Shown piece after piece: positions 21,728 through 32,021 of a stretch of DNA of 64,000 nt (the stretch's first letter is position 1; each line of letters opens with the position of its first letter). The DNA is taken from positions 62,001 to 126,000 of the forward strand of contig JAKZZE010000024.1 in the NCBI GenBank assembly GCA_024220505.1, given 5' to 3'. A program made the translations under genes and the position numbers. The notes under the pieces are model-generated. The model was not told the DNA's origin, ran no database searches, and saw only the letters and a list, made by a program, of their open reading frames with translations. The stretch is from Rhizopus arrhizus (taxonomy: Eukaryota; Mucoromycota; Mucoromycetes; Mucorales; Rhizopodaceae).

Positions 21728-23489
21728 ATGGACGAAATCACCCATTTCCCTCATCCAACGACCGAAAGTAAAGTAAAAGCTGGTTCTTTTACAGAAAACG
21801 TACAGGACGAACCCAATCGATCACACATCCCAGAACATTTGCGTATTCCCATTCCCGAAAAATCATCCACTCACTACCCAGCCTTCATCACCCGTACGAC
21901 CCAAGCCGTGAACCATGTCTGCTGTACGTACCTGATCTCTCCCTTCAAAAAGATCCTTCGCATCCTACAGAAACGAACCGGGTTGACCTTTTGGATCATT
22001 CTGGCCATGGTCATCGGCATCTTGATCGGTCGATTTGCTCCTGAGGCAGGTGTGGCCATCAAACCACTGGGGGATGCGTTCATTCAGATGATTAAAATCA
22101 TCATTGTTCCCTTGGTCTTTAGTGTCTTGATCATCGGTATCGCTGGCCATGGAGATGATATTGCCAAGGTGGGCAAACTGGCCATAAAGACCATCATCGT
22201 AAGTCGCTTGCGTTCGTAACCTGATCTGACTCTGTTAGTATTTTGAAGTAGTGACCACCCTGGCACTTGCCGTGGGTCTCATCATGGCCAACTTGATCAA
22301 GCCGGGCCATGGTGTCATCTTACCCGTCGGACAGGACACGTCTTCGATCGAAGCCATGGCTGAAACCGAAAAGACGTCCATCACTTGGTCGGGTGAGATG
22401 TTTATGATCATTCCCGAAAATTTCTTTGTGGCCGCTGTGAACAATAAAGTGTTGGCCATCGTGTTTTGTGCAGTCATGTTTGCTTGCTCGATGATGAAGG
22501 CGGATAAGAAAAGTAAAAAGGTCATGCTGGAGATCAACGAAGCTTTGTCTCAGGTAAGGGACCTTGTTCTTGTTTAAAGTAAAACTAATGTGCATTTAGG
22601 TGATGTTTAAATTTGTTGGTTTGATCATGAACTGTAAGTTTATTTCTCTCATCTTCCCCTCTTTCTTTCTCACCATCATCTGAATATTAGATGCACCTAT
22701 CGGTATCGGTGCTGCCTTGGCGGCTACTGTAGGCAAGAATGGTATCAGTGTCCTTGCCAATTTGGGTAAACTGATCGGGTGCGTCTATGCATCCTTGGTG
22801 ATTTTCTTAATTGTGATTCTGGTACCCATCATGCTGATCGCACGCATTCCTGTCATTGGCTTCTTCAAAGCGATCGGACAGCCTTGGTTGCTCGCATTCA
22901 GTTCGGCCTCGAGTGAATCCGCACTGCCTTTGGCATTCGAACGCATGCGTGAGTTTGGTTGTACGAACGCGTTGACCGGTTTTGTGATTCCCTGGTAAGT
23001 GTCTCATGATGTTCTGTACGTTTTCTGACCCATTCCAGTGGCTATTCCTTTAACCTAGACGGCACCACACTCTATCTGTCCCTGGCCACCATTTTCTCTG
23101 CTCAAGCAGCCGGTATGAATTTACCCATCAGCACTCAACTCTCTATCATGGGCACCCTCATGCTTTCCTCTAAGGGTGTGGCTGCCATTCCTCGTGCGTC
23201 ACTCGTCGTGCTCTCTGGCACACTCAGTCAGTACAACATCCCACTCGAGGCTGTCTTGATGATCATGGGTGTCGACGCTATCATGGACATGGCACGTACA
23301 TCCCTCAACGTGCTCGGCAACTGTCTCGGCTGCTGTGTGATGGCACGCATCGAAGGATCCTTTCGAGGAGAAGAATGGCGCATGGAAGAAGAAGACCGGC
23401 GGTATAAAAAGTACCTGGACGAACAAGAAAAATACAATTCGGCCGATGATCTTTCGAATGTGATTGTCATCCGTGACGAAAAACAATAA
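21728..23489 (+). CDS. SLC1-family (DAACS) dicarboxylate/acidic amino acid:cation symporter
   Basis: Five exons (21728-22198, 22239-22553, 22600-22633, 22691-22994, 23039-23489) give 524 residues. The family imports glutamate, aspartate or C4-dicarboxylates with Na+ or H+. Seen are an approximately 75-residue hydrophilic N-terminus, then GLTFWIILAMVIGILIGRF (TM1), FIQMIKIIIVPLVFSVLI, the hairpin SSASSESALP, the TM7 block GYSFNLDGTTLYL, and in TM8 DAIMDMARTSLNVLGN. The TM8 Arg that pairs with the substrate side-chain carboxylate is kept, so an acidic substrate is expected. The residue matching archaeal GltPh Asp405 is Asn, as in bacterial DctA, suggesting H+ rather than Na+ coupling (inference). 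The C-tail is highly charged. Codon use is more GC-rich than in the surroundings. Exon 3 is 34 nt. The gene converges on the DUF2461 gene with 8 bp between stops. Confidence 0.9.
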
Positions 23490-23497
23490 AGCTTTTA

Positions 23498-24361
23498 TTA
23501 AACCCACGCATTGAGCACGGCCACCAAAGGAACCAAAGCCTCGGCGGCATCCATGACTTTTTCAATAAATCCTTCCGACACGACCTCTTGGTCTGTAAAG
23601 GTCTTGACGACCACGACGCTCTTATAACGCAAGAGCTCGATCTCTGGATGATCTCTTGCTACGTTTTTCGGAGCCACCTTGAGCTTGTCCTCGTCGCTCA
23701 AGATCGCTGTGCCCGTCTGTCCAAAGACCTCCTGGACGGCCTCGGTCGAGAGGGCTTCGCGCAGGAGATTGCCGTGTCGGATCATGTTTTGCCGTATGTT
23801 CTCGAGCATCGTCTTCCCAGGCTGCCAGATCCCAGCGGCGAAAAAGCTCTGGTGACCAGGCTTGATCGAAAGATGATAGCCAGCGTCTAGGAATTTACGG
23901 CCGCTTCTCGAAAAGGACGCGGATAGGTTCGTCTTGTAGGGGCGCTTGTCATTGGTGAATCGCAAGTCGCGGTGTTGTCTGTAGACTGCATTCTTGGGCT
24001 GCTCGAGTCGAACGGAAGGATCGACCTGATGGATTTCTTTGGCCAGCAGACCCACAAAGTCCGTAAAATCCTTTCGTGTCCTTTCCCATTCTTTTGCCTT
24101 GACATGCATAAAGTCCCGATCGTTGTTTTCTGCTAGATCCGCAAGGAACTCCAAACTGTCGGCTGAGAGCGCATCCGGAAAAGGTCCATGAGCCGGTCGA
24201 GGAATGATAATCTTGGAAGGACGGAAAGAAGACTCGGAGATTACTTGCATGTCTTGATCTTCTTCATCGTCCGTTGTCTTGCTCTTCTTTGTCGTTTTCT
24301 CTTCTTCAAAGTCACTGTCTTCTTCATATTTCACTAATCTCCTCTTACGTCCTCCTGCCAT
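23498..24361 (-). CDS. DUF2461 (TIGR02453) family protein
   Basis: This is one exon of 287 residues. It starts MAGGRKRRLVKYEEDSDFEE, a basic/acidic, probably nuclear, disordered leader (about 60 residues), followed by the DUF2461 fold. Family blocks are SLEFLADLAENNDRDFM, KEWERTRKDFTDFV, VYRQHRDLRFTNDKRPYKTN and AGYHLSIKPGHQSFFAAGIW. The function of this family is not established, although it is conserved from bacteria to fungi. The frame is open further upstream to 24451, but that part is Lys/Phe-rich leader DNA, so I start at 24361. GC content and codon choice resemble the convergent transporter gene. Confidence 0.85.
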   Translation of the reverse strand: MAGGRKRRLVKYEEDSDFEEEKTTKKSKTTDDEEDQDMQVISESSFRPSKIIIPRPAHGPFPDALSADSLEFLADLAENNDRDFMHVKAKEWERTRKDFTDFVGLLAKEIHQVDPSVRLEQPKNAVYRQHRDLRFTNDKRPYKTNLSASFSRSGRKFLDAGYHLSIKPGHQSFFAAGIWQPGKTMLENIRQNMIRHGNLLREALSTEAVQEVFGQTGTAILSDEDKLKVAPKNVARDHPEIELLRYKSVVVVKTFTDQEVVSEGFIEKVMDAAEALVPLVAVLNAWV

Positions 24362-25182
24362 CTGTTCTTTGTTGAGTATAAAAAAAAAAGAAAAATATAT
24401 TTTTGCTGCGAATTTTTTTTTTTTTTTTATAAAAATAATGCTGACATTCACTCATCTTATTTCACCCGCAATATATCAATTACCTAAAGAACCTATCCAT
24501 CACCCTTTCGGGTCCTTTAGCATTTACAGTATTACCTCTGTAACTTGAAAAAGAAGAGGAGTCAAATCTGCATGAATCATTTCTAGCTATTTTAGTTTTT
24601 TTTTTTAAAGAAAAAAAAAAAAAAAACCCTTGAAAATCAGTTCAATAGTAAACAATAATGCCAAGTCAAAAAGGAGGTGGAACATGAAAGTGGTGAATAC
24701 TTTAGAGAGTGCATAGAAACCATGGTTTGCTCTTTAAACAATGGTATTTTATGCTTAATATAAACTTGTAGATAAGTCTGTTATCTTGCCTTTTTTAATT
24801 TAGCCTGCTTCCATTTTGCTCTTATCCTTGGTAGTGAAGGGAGATGAAAGAAAGAGAGTGAAGATTACTGCATGACAATATAAAAATAGCCACGCGATCT
24901 TAGAATATCGCCTGTGTAACAATGTGCCTGATTGACTTTTTGGATATTCCTTGAATTTAAAGGGGATGATTGAATGAATAGAAAGAGAAAAGAGGACAAG
25001 AAAGAGAGGGTTGTGTGAGTGACTGAGGGGGTAAAGAGATGGCTGGAGAGGGGGATGAATTATCAAAGGTCGTTTGGATGTCAGTAATAAGGTAAGCATG
25101 TGTGTGACGTGAAACTCGTGCATATTTACCCAACCTCATAAATTATTATTTTGCACTTCTTTTCCTTTTATTAATTAACGAT
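24362..25182. other. Divergent intergenic region
   Basis: This is the shared upstream region of the DUF2461 gene (leftward) and the coiled-coil gene (rightward). It holds T9-T12 runs near 24414-24428, an A14 run near 24613, and a pyrimidine-rich minus strand at about 24840-25060. No coding content is convincing. Confidence 0.4.
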
Positions 25183-26450
25183 ATGACAGAAACAAGGTTT
25201 AGTGTGAATTCCAACTTGATGAATTATTCAATTCCGACTGAAACAAGTACAGACAGCCGAAGAGAAATAAAACAAGGTGATTCAGATACACGAACAAGAC
25301 AGCTTGAATATCAAATAGAACAACTCACACTTCAAAATGTCAAATTACAAAGAACCAATCGATTATTAAAAGTAGACACAGATAATTTGATTGAACAACG
25401 TACGAGTCCTTTAGAAAAAATCATTGAAGAATTAACGATTGCCAATGTGAAATTACAAAGAAAGACACGGATTTTACAACAAGAGGTGGATGAGAAGAGT
25501 GAACAACTCAATCGATATAAAGAACATCAAATACTTTCAATGAAATCTGTAGGGCCTGAATATGAATTCTTGGTACAGAATATCAATTTATTACAAAGAC
25601 AAGTAGGTGGATGAATAAAACAAAATAATAAAAAAAAGAAAAAGAAAAAGCTGATGGATGTGATAGATCGCTGGTCATCCAATATGTGAAAATACATGCT
25701 GTTTTACAATGAAACCCATTGATCATTCAAATATGATCATGACATTACCAGAAGATGAAGAAGAAGTAGAAGCACAACATATTTGTCGACCTGTGATTCA
25801 TTCAGATATCTCGCAAGGTTCTTATGCTGCAGAATTAGAGCATAAAATAGTGCAGTTGGAACAAATCATTGAAGAATTGGATCAAGAAAAGGAATACATA
25901 TTACGTCAGCATACATATAAAGACAACGATGTAGAAACATTAAAGAAAGAATTAAAAGTAAAAGATGAAATTGTGTCTCAATTAGAACATGATTTTATGT
26001 GTTTGGAAGATCAATTAGAACATTTGCAAAAGGTAAATTAAATAATGAATTGGATTGCTAATGATTCAACAGGAATTAGAAAGACTAAGTATACAAAATG
26101 ATTTCCTAAGTCGATCCTCCATTCCTCAACATTTAAAAAGACAATCACAACTATTGATGGAATCAAAAAGAAGATCATTAGCTATTAAAGATACTCACTT
26201 GTTTGAACATATTTTAAAACAAGATTTATCAGAAGAAGAGAATACGAATAACAGTAATAACAATGCAAATAGTAGTCGGTGTAGTAGTTATAGCAGTAAC
26301 AGTTCAGATGAATTCATAGAAAATTATAAAAAAGGTAAAAAAAAAAACAAACAACTTTACCTCTTTCTCATTCCCATTCACCTACTTTTAAAAAAAGCAG
26401 TCATCATCACAAAAGAGAATCGTATGAGTTACTTGCGTGTCTTGCCGTGA
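25183..26450 (+). CDS. Coiled-coil protein, likely frameshifted near its 3' end
   Basis: The best model has exons 25183-25602, 25667-25685 (19 nt), 25752-26032 and 26073-26450, giving 365 residues. I do not recognise the family. Two related heptad blocks, QLEYQIEQLTLQNVKLQR and LEKIIEELTIANVKLQRK, are followed by a longer coiled coil with LEHKIVQLEQIIEELDQ and DEIVSQLEHDFMCLEDQ. A Ser/Asn-rich low-complexity part follows. The 19-nt microexon is inferred because it is the only piece that joins the flanking frames without a stop; alternatively a second gene starts at ATG 25709. After an A11 run (26337-26347) the annotated frame turns hydrophobic and ends at 26450. The +1 frame instead continues with LSHSHSPTFKKSSHHHKRE and YELLACLAVTSNMVLF to a stop at 26500, which looks more like real protein. 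Confidence 0.5.
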
Positions 26451-26470
26451 CATCGAACATGGTGCTGTTC

Positions 26471-26514
26471 ATAATAATAATAATAATAATAATGATATAA
26501 TAATAATGTGTGTA
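26471..26514. repeat. (ATA/ATG) trinucleotide repeat
   Basis: About fourteen tandem AAT/ATA-type triplets with two G substitutions. In the alternative frame of the coiled-coil gene this would encode a run of Ile before the stop. Confidence 0.85.
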
Positions 26515-26544
26515 AATAAAGAAAAAGAAGAAAAAAGCAAGTAT

Positions 26545-27273
26545 TTATTCATGGTGATGATTATCTGTCGTATTAAAAAATGAAGTATCAACATGAATTG
26601 AAGCAGGAATCGGTTTGCTTGATCTTTGTAGTTCATGAAAGACAGTTTGTGTTGATTTCATACGAAGATCGCTCCATTCTTTACCTTGGATTTGCTTTGG
26701 CAAGACGATGACAATCTTGTTTTCTTTAAACTATAAAAAGCTATAAGAAATGAATAAGGTGTGTTCATGTTACCTTTATAAAGGATTGCTTTGGTTGTAC
26801 AAGGTGATAGAGTTGATTGATTTTAAACTTGTAAATAGCACTATTATTAATGTTTGGCTATTCTTATTAGTTTAGAAAAAAAGAAAAAGAGCGTAAAGAC
26901 TTACGATATCTAATTCTATACTTCTTTCTTGTACATTTAAATCATATTTCTCTTGGTTTATTTGTATTGTGCTATTCATTGTTATATATATTCTACTGAC
27001 AAATAAATATTCTCTTTTAAAATATCAATATCATTTACGTGACAAATTGATCATTTTGATCCCAAGCATAATTAGATGTGATATAAATAGTTTGTACTTG
27101 TGCCTGTAATCATGTATTTTATATACAGCAAATGATTAGAGATGAATTACCTTTGTTTTTTTTATTGGCTCTCTTTTCTCTTTATTAATTATGTCTTGTA
27201 ATACTTTTTGTACTAGTGGTCTTTTAGCTATTTCTTTTAATTTATATAATTCTTCAATGTCTTGTTCATTCAT
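26545..27273 (-). CDS. CacyBP/SIP-like CS-domain protein
   Basis: Five exons (27273-27151, 27103-27039, 26995-26905, 26857-26774, 26730-26545) give 182 residues. The layout matches calcyclin-binding protein: an N-terminal helical part (DIEELYKLKEIAKRPLVQ) and then a CS/p23-like fold beginning YITSNYAWDQNDQFVTRIYI. It continues with NVQERSIELDI, YKFKINQLYHLV and KENKIVIVLPK, followed by GKEWSDLR. CacyBP links SIAH-type ubiquitin ligases to Skp1; CS domains in general dock on Hsp90. The SGS-like C-terminus is short, and the protein is smaller than the 229-residue human form. It ends in a His cluster (DNHHHE). Confidence 0.75.
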
Positions 27274-27547
27274 CTTCTTTTTTTTAATAAAAAAAAAGTA
27301 AAAGAAGAAGAAATGGATAAAAAAGAAATTGTTCTTATTTATATGTCATCTTCTAGATATAGTAATCGTTCAATGTTGTTCTTGTTTTGCTCACACATAA
27401 TTTTTACTGTTTTTGCGGAAATAAAGTCTATTTATCATATCTTTAATGAATTAAAATGGCGCACAATTTATTAGGTTCTTTACTTCTTTTTATCTTTTTT
27501 TTTTTTTTTTTTTAAAAAAAAATTTTTTAAATCATTTTCTATTCATT

Positions 27548-28156
27548 ATGCTTGAAAAAGACATTGTCGATAATAAATCAACTTGGATACATAATGAAGA
27601 TGAAGATACAATGTCAAAAGATCAGCAAGAGCAAGGTATGACTGTATGCGCCAATTGTGAAACGACAACAACCCCTTTATGGAGACGAGATAAAACGGGA
27701 AGAACGATTTGTAACGCATGTGGTCTGTATTATAAGCTACATTTGACCCAGAGACCGGTTACTATGATGAAATCCGTCATCAAGCGAAGAAAACGGATTG
27801 AGAAAAGATCTTGTGAAAAAATCAAGGTGACAACGACGTCAACCGCCATGTCATCATCACCACTTCACACTTGCTCACATACGATCAAAACGCAAAAAGA
27901 ATACAGAGACCATCTGGAAAACGAAGTGAATCGTCTCAGACAGCTCTTGTCGGAAACACATACTGTCTTGCAAGATCTGGATCATGCCCTCGCCCATCCA
28001 CTACCCGATCCGTGTCACTATTGTAAATATACTGAGGAAGAAGAGCATCAAGTGGCTCGATCCCTATTATCTTTGGCTAGTTTGCCACCACCACCTTCAT
28101 CATTTTCTCTATCTTCTGTCGCATTTCCTTCATTTTTACCCTTAAACACGCAATAA
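27548..28156 (+). CDS. GATA-type zinc-finger transcription factor with C-terminal leucine-rich coil
   Basis: This is one exon of 202 residues. A single fungal GATA finger spans about residues 35-60: [19 protein letters not shown], then [16 protein letters not shown], with the 17-residue loop (C-x2-C-x17-C-x2-C). It is followed by the basic tail [11 protein letters not shown], which contacts DNA. A heptad segment ([20 protein letters not shown]) could dimerise, and a second Cys pair appears as CHYCKY. The C-terminus is Ser/Pro-rich. Fungal GATA factors control nitrogen or iron genes or light responses; the sequence does not decide which. It lies convergent with, and 15 bp from, asparagine synthetase. 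A T18 run sits in its promoter (27498-27515). Confidence 0.9.
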   Translation: MLEKDIVDNKSTWIHNEDEDTMSKDQQEQGMTVCANCETTTTPLWRRDKTGRTICNACGLYYKLHLTQRPVTMMKSVIKRRKRIEKRSCEKIKVTTTSTAMSSSPLHTCSHTIKTQKEYRDHLENEVNRLRQLLSETHTVLQDLDHALAHPLPDPCHYCKYTEEEEHQVARSLLSLASLPPPPSSFSLSSVAFPSFLPLNTQ

Positions 28157-28171
28157 ACTTTTTTATTTATT

Positions 28172-30033
28172 TCATAATGTGGTACCATTTAAATAAGCCT
28201 TGCCATGAACTGTTTGTGCACGACCCGAAGGATCTTCAGAGCATCCCCAGTCTATTCTTGGCACCCATCTGACAATAGAGGCAGTACAGGCTGATTGAGG
28301 GAACCATTCTTCAAATAAGCACCGATACATGTAAGCCTCTTTTGTACTCGGCACATCATTTTTCCAACGTTGAGCTGCCTCTGCAAACAAAGCATCCGAT
28401 ATCTTGCGCTCACTTATCTCCTTTAGACTATCAATCCAACTATAGCCCACGCCATCCGAGAATTGCTCCTTTTGGCGCCAAAGGATCTCATGCGGTAAGT
28501 AAGGATCCTGTGGATCATCAAAGGCCTTGCGCAACACATATTTCTCAATTAAACCCTGTTCTCGATCGTGCATCTTCATCGCTGGATCCAAATTCATGGC
28601 GACCTCCAAGAACGCCTTGTCCAAGAACGGCACACGAGCCTCGAGCCCCCAGGCCATGGTCGATTTGTTGGCTCTCAAGCAATCGGCGGTATGTAGGGCC
28701 TTGACACGGTAGACTGTCTCAGCATGAAAGGCCTCTTTGGAAGGTGCGGAATTAAAATAAAGATAGCCACCAAAGATTTCATCGGCACCTTCGCCCGAGA
28801 GGACCATCTTGAAACCGAGGGATTTGATCTTGCGAGAGAGAAGGTACATGGGTGTGGAAGCACGGATCGTGGTCACGTCATAGGTCTCTAGATGAAAGAT
28901 CACGTCACTGACAGCATCCAGGGCCTCTTGGATGGTAAAGGTGTATTCGTGGTGAATCGTGTTGAGGTATGTGGCCACCTGACGAGCCGCGGTCAGATCA
29001 GGAGAGCCGGCGAGACCGATCGAGAACGAATGAAGGCGGGCCAAGTTGGGTGCACGGGCATAAAAGGAGTGGTTGACAGGGTCTGCAAAACCGCGCTGAC
29101 CCTCTTTGGTTACCTTTGCTACCTCACGTGTGGCAATGGCAGCAATCAGGCTCGAGTCCAGTCCGCCTGATAAAAGCACGCCATACGGAACGTCCGCCAT
29201 CAACCGTTTATGAACGGCATTCTGAAGGGAGTCACGCAACAGGCTGTAGTCCACAGCTGCCATCGGTATTCTTTCGCTGTCCCACCAGGTCGGCGTAAAG
29301 TAACGTATGGTTCGCTGGAGGTCTGAGTCATAGATGTGGCCTGGGGGGAAAGTCAGGATCTGATCGCATTCTTCATTCAGAGATTTCAGCTCAGAAGCAA
29401 AATAAACCGTACCAGGCATCTGGGTATTCCAACCATAATAAAGCGTGGTGATCCCAACCGGATCGCGAGCTGCAATCACCCGGTTGCGCTGCTTGTCAAA
29501 AAGAACAAAGGAAAACACGCCGTCGAGATGGTCAACAAGATTCTTGTCCAGTTCTTTATACTACAAAACACGTGTGTTAAAAACAACTTTTTTTTTTTTA
29601 TATTGTTCCTATGTACGCAAGCCAAGATGATTTCACTATCCGATTTGGATCGAAACTTGTATGGCTTTTTTAATTGGCAGCGTAGTTTTTCGTGATTGTA
29701 TATTTCGCCATTGACGCAGAGGATGAGGTTTTCATCATCGCTTATGAATGGTTGTGAACCAGAGTCTATATATCATGTAAGCTTTTGTATTATTTCATCT
29801 TATGCGTTTACCAACACCAACTATTGCAAGACGTTCATGACAAAAGATGTGGTTTTTTACACTGACGCATCCAGACCAATCAGGTCCACGGTGTCTGATT
29901 CTGATATACATGTTAGACAAATTACCTTTTATAGTTGTATACCTTTCATTTACTTTTTTGAAAGGTATAAAGCGCGTTGACGATAATCATCAATATTGCC
30001 TTGATAATTATACACAGCAAAAATACCACACAT
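28172..30033 (-). CDS. ASN1: Glutamine-hydrolysing asparagine synthetase
   Basis: Four exons (30033-29954, 29900-29812, 29765-29617, 29560-28172) give 568 residues, the usual length. The enzyme makes asparagine from aspartate, glutamine and ATP in the cytosol. The nucleophile Cys follows the start ([10 protein letters not shown]). The glutaminase domain shows [24 protein letters not shown] and [13 protein letters not shown], then [12 protein letters not shown]. The synthetase domain has the PP-loop [12 protein letters not shown], then [15 protein letters not shown] and [15 protein letters not shown]. All catalytic motifs are intact. The last exon (1,389 nt, no intron) is more GC-rich than the first three, as are the DUF2461 and SLC1 genes. 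Confidence 0.96.
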
Positions 30034-31619
30034 TCTAATTAAATAAAAGAAAAAGGAGGGAGGAAAGAGCGAAAAAAAAGAAGCAAGATAACGTTTATTT
30101 ATATCGTTCGGTGTCTTAAAAAAAGAACTTAGTTTATGCATCCAATATCCATGGAGTTCATTCATTTTTTCTTTGCTTTTCTTTTTGCAATCATGTCTTC
30201 ATAAAAAGAAACCCTCCAAGATTCATCGTCATTTTATTTGTTTTACATGAATGTATACAAGTATCATTTATTAAAATACTACTAATTTAGTGCCTGCGCT
30301 TTTGTTTATTTTTTCTTGGCTGCTAAATCTCTTGTACTATATCAATGCTTTCTCCTTAAAATAAGGTTTCCATTCGCCCTCCACACTTGGCAAAGCTTTC
30401 CAATATTTTATCATTGTAATAATAGACCTTCTATTTTTTTTTTCTGTTGTAAAGCACAAGCAAAAATGCTTTTCGAGCTTATTGTGACACCAAATAGACT
30501 ACGGATGAATGTGTTTAGTGGAGAAAGATCTCCAAATAGCAGCCAAAATATGACTAAAACAATGCTTCATTGTGATACAGTGCAACTGGTAAATTTTAAC
30601 CGTTCTGAAAAAATAAATGTTGGTTATCAATTTTTTTTTTTTTTGTATGAGGATTTTATTCGAGTGCCGTCTTTAGACGTACACTGTAAGAAAACATTTA
30701 AATATATAGAATAGAAGTGTAAAATTAATATGATGTCTGATTATTGTCTTTAAATTTTTTCTGAAGAAGTATAGTAGCTTTAGCAGCTGCCTCATTTGGC
30801 CAAAGGGGCTATCCATCAAAAATATATTTCCAATGAGTTCCCCAGAAGCACAGTACACCACAGGCAACTACTTGGAAAGAATCAAGTTGCCAGTGCGGAC
30901 GCACGGTTATCTAAAAATAAATGGCGCTACCTAGAAAATGGTTGGCCGCTTGTTAGCAAATGATTGTCGTTTTCGAAATTTTACTTTGTCTTTTAAAAAA
31001 GTTCAATTTGCCGGTTTCATTATAAGACTGTCATATACGTATAAGCAAATGTTTATTAAAGTAAGCAGCTAATTAGAATTTTGTTTTGTTATAGGAATTG
31101 ATGATTTGGCGCTTAAATCATCATTTATTTTTTCAGAACGGACGAAATTTATCAACCGCACTGTACACTCTTTCCAGAAATTGAAGTCGCCGTGACTTGT
31201 CGCAATTACATATAAATTGTATTATAAAACTTTACAAAATGCAACTTTAATTTCTGGAAATAGTGTGTATGGTCCTAAAATAAAGATGTGCTAAATAAAA
31301 AATGTATTTCCTAAAAAAAGTTGAATAACCCTTGAAATGCTAAAAAACTGCTTATAATTTATCAAGACGAGAGAGAAAAGTACGAACGTGAAGTTTCAAA
31401 GATTCTTGCTAATCTATGTTTTTGTTGATTGAAACAAATCATTTGTTAATGCAATACATCCATACCTCTCTCACTCTTTATCGTTCTCCTTATCTTTGGA
31501 AATCAAAAGTACATGTCAAAAACGAACTAAAATTTGTTTTTTGTGATTGTGCGCGGCAATTCGGCCATATGCTTTTTTTTGATTTATTGGATTGCAAACG
31601 TTGTTTGATTATATATAAA
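30034..31619. other. 1.6-kb spacer without a recognisable gene
   Basis: Small open frames at 30316-30714 (+) and 30673-30867 (-) carry nothing I recognise. An imperfect inverted repeat (31164-31190 and 31241-31269) lies near the middle and is listed separately. The rest is AT-rich. Confidence 0.4.
31164..31269. repeat. Imperfect inverted repeat (possible MITE or hairpin)
   Basis: The left arm TTTCCAGAAATTGAAGTCGC (31171-31190) and the complement of the right arm, TTTCCAGAAATTAAAGTTGC (from 31241-31260), match at 18 of 20 bases. The match extends outward with CACTC versus CACTA and TAC-type bases. The arms are 50 bases apart, so the RNA or DNA could fold into a long hairpin. No coding content is inside. 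Confidence 0.65.
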
Positions 31620-31877
31620 TTAAGGGTGTTTTTCAACCACCAAGTGTTCACCTTTGGTATACATTTGACTAATAGTAGCTTGACGCTTGAGAGCGGCCAA
31701 GTCATATTTGGCTTTTTCGATCAACACAGCCAATTTTTCAGGATTGGTTTCATTCATATTGGCACGGAATCCATCTCTTGAACGACGGATGGTGTAATCT
31801 CTAAAGTTGTAAGAAGCAAACTTATTGCCATAGCGAAGGAATTGCCGATAGAGTGAAAGAACTTGATTAGAAGACAT
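31620..31877 (-). CDS. ISD11: ISD11/LYRM4, LYR-motif iron-sulfur assembly factor
   Basis: This is one exon of 85 residues. It begins MSSNQVLSLYRQFLRYG, with the family Leu-Tyr-Arg triplet. It continues YNFRDYTIRRSRDGFR, with the conserved FRDY/RRxRD block, then EKAKYDLAALKRQATISQMY, the helix-3 signature of ISD11. In mitochondria ISD11 stabilises the cysteine desulfurase Nfs1, together with acyl carrier protein, for Fe-S cluster assembly. The length and absence of introns fit the family. I start at ATG 31877; the open frame upstream (to 32000) is Phe/Leu-rich leader DNA. Confidence 0.93.
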   Translation of the reverse strand: MSSNQVLSLYRQFLRYGNKFASYNFRDYTIRRSRDGFRANMNETNPEKLAVLIEKAKYDLAALKRQATISQMYTKGEHLVVEKHP

Positions 31878-32021
31878 GTTGGGAAAAAGCAAGGAAAATA
31901 AAAAAATAAAATACAGGCCCGTCCTTTTTATTACTGCGGAGAAAGGAAAGGGGAGAAGAGTCACTTTCCTAAAACTCAACAAATAAGAACAAGATGACAT
32001 ATATAATACAATTCACAGCAA

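Noticed and set aside
30316..30714. 132-codon + frame
   Set aside because: Cys/Phe/Lys-rich and AT-driven, with no recognisable domain or splice partner.
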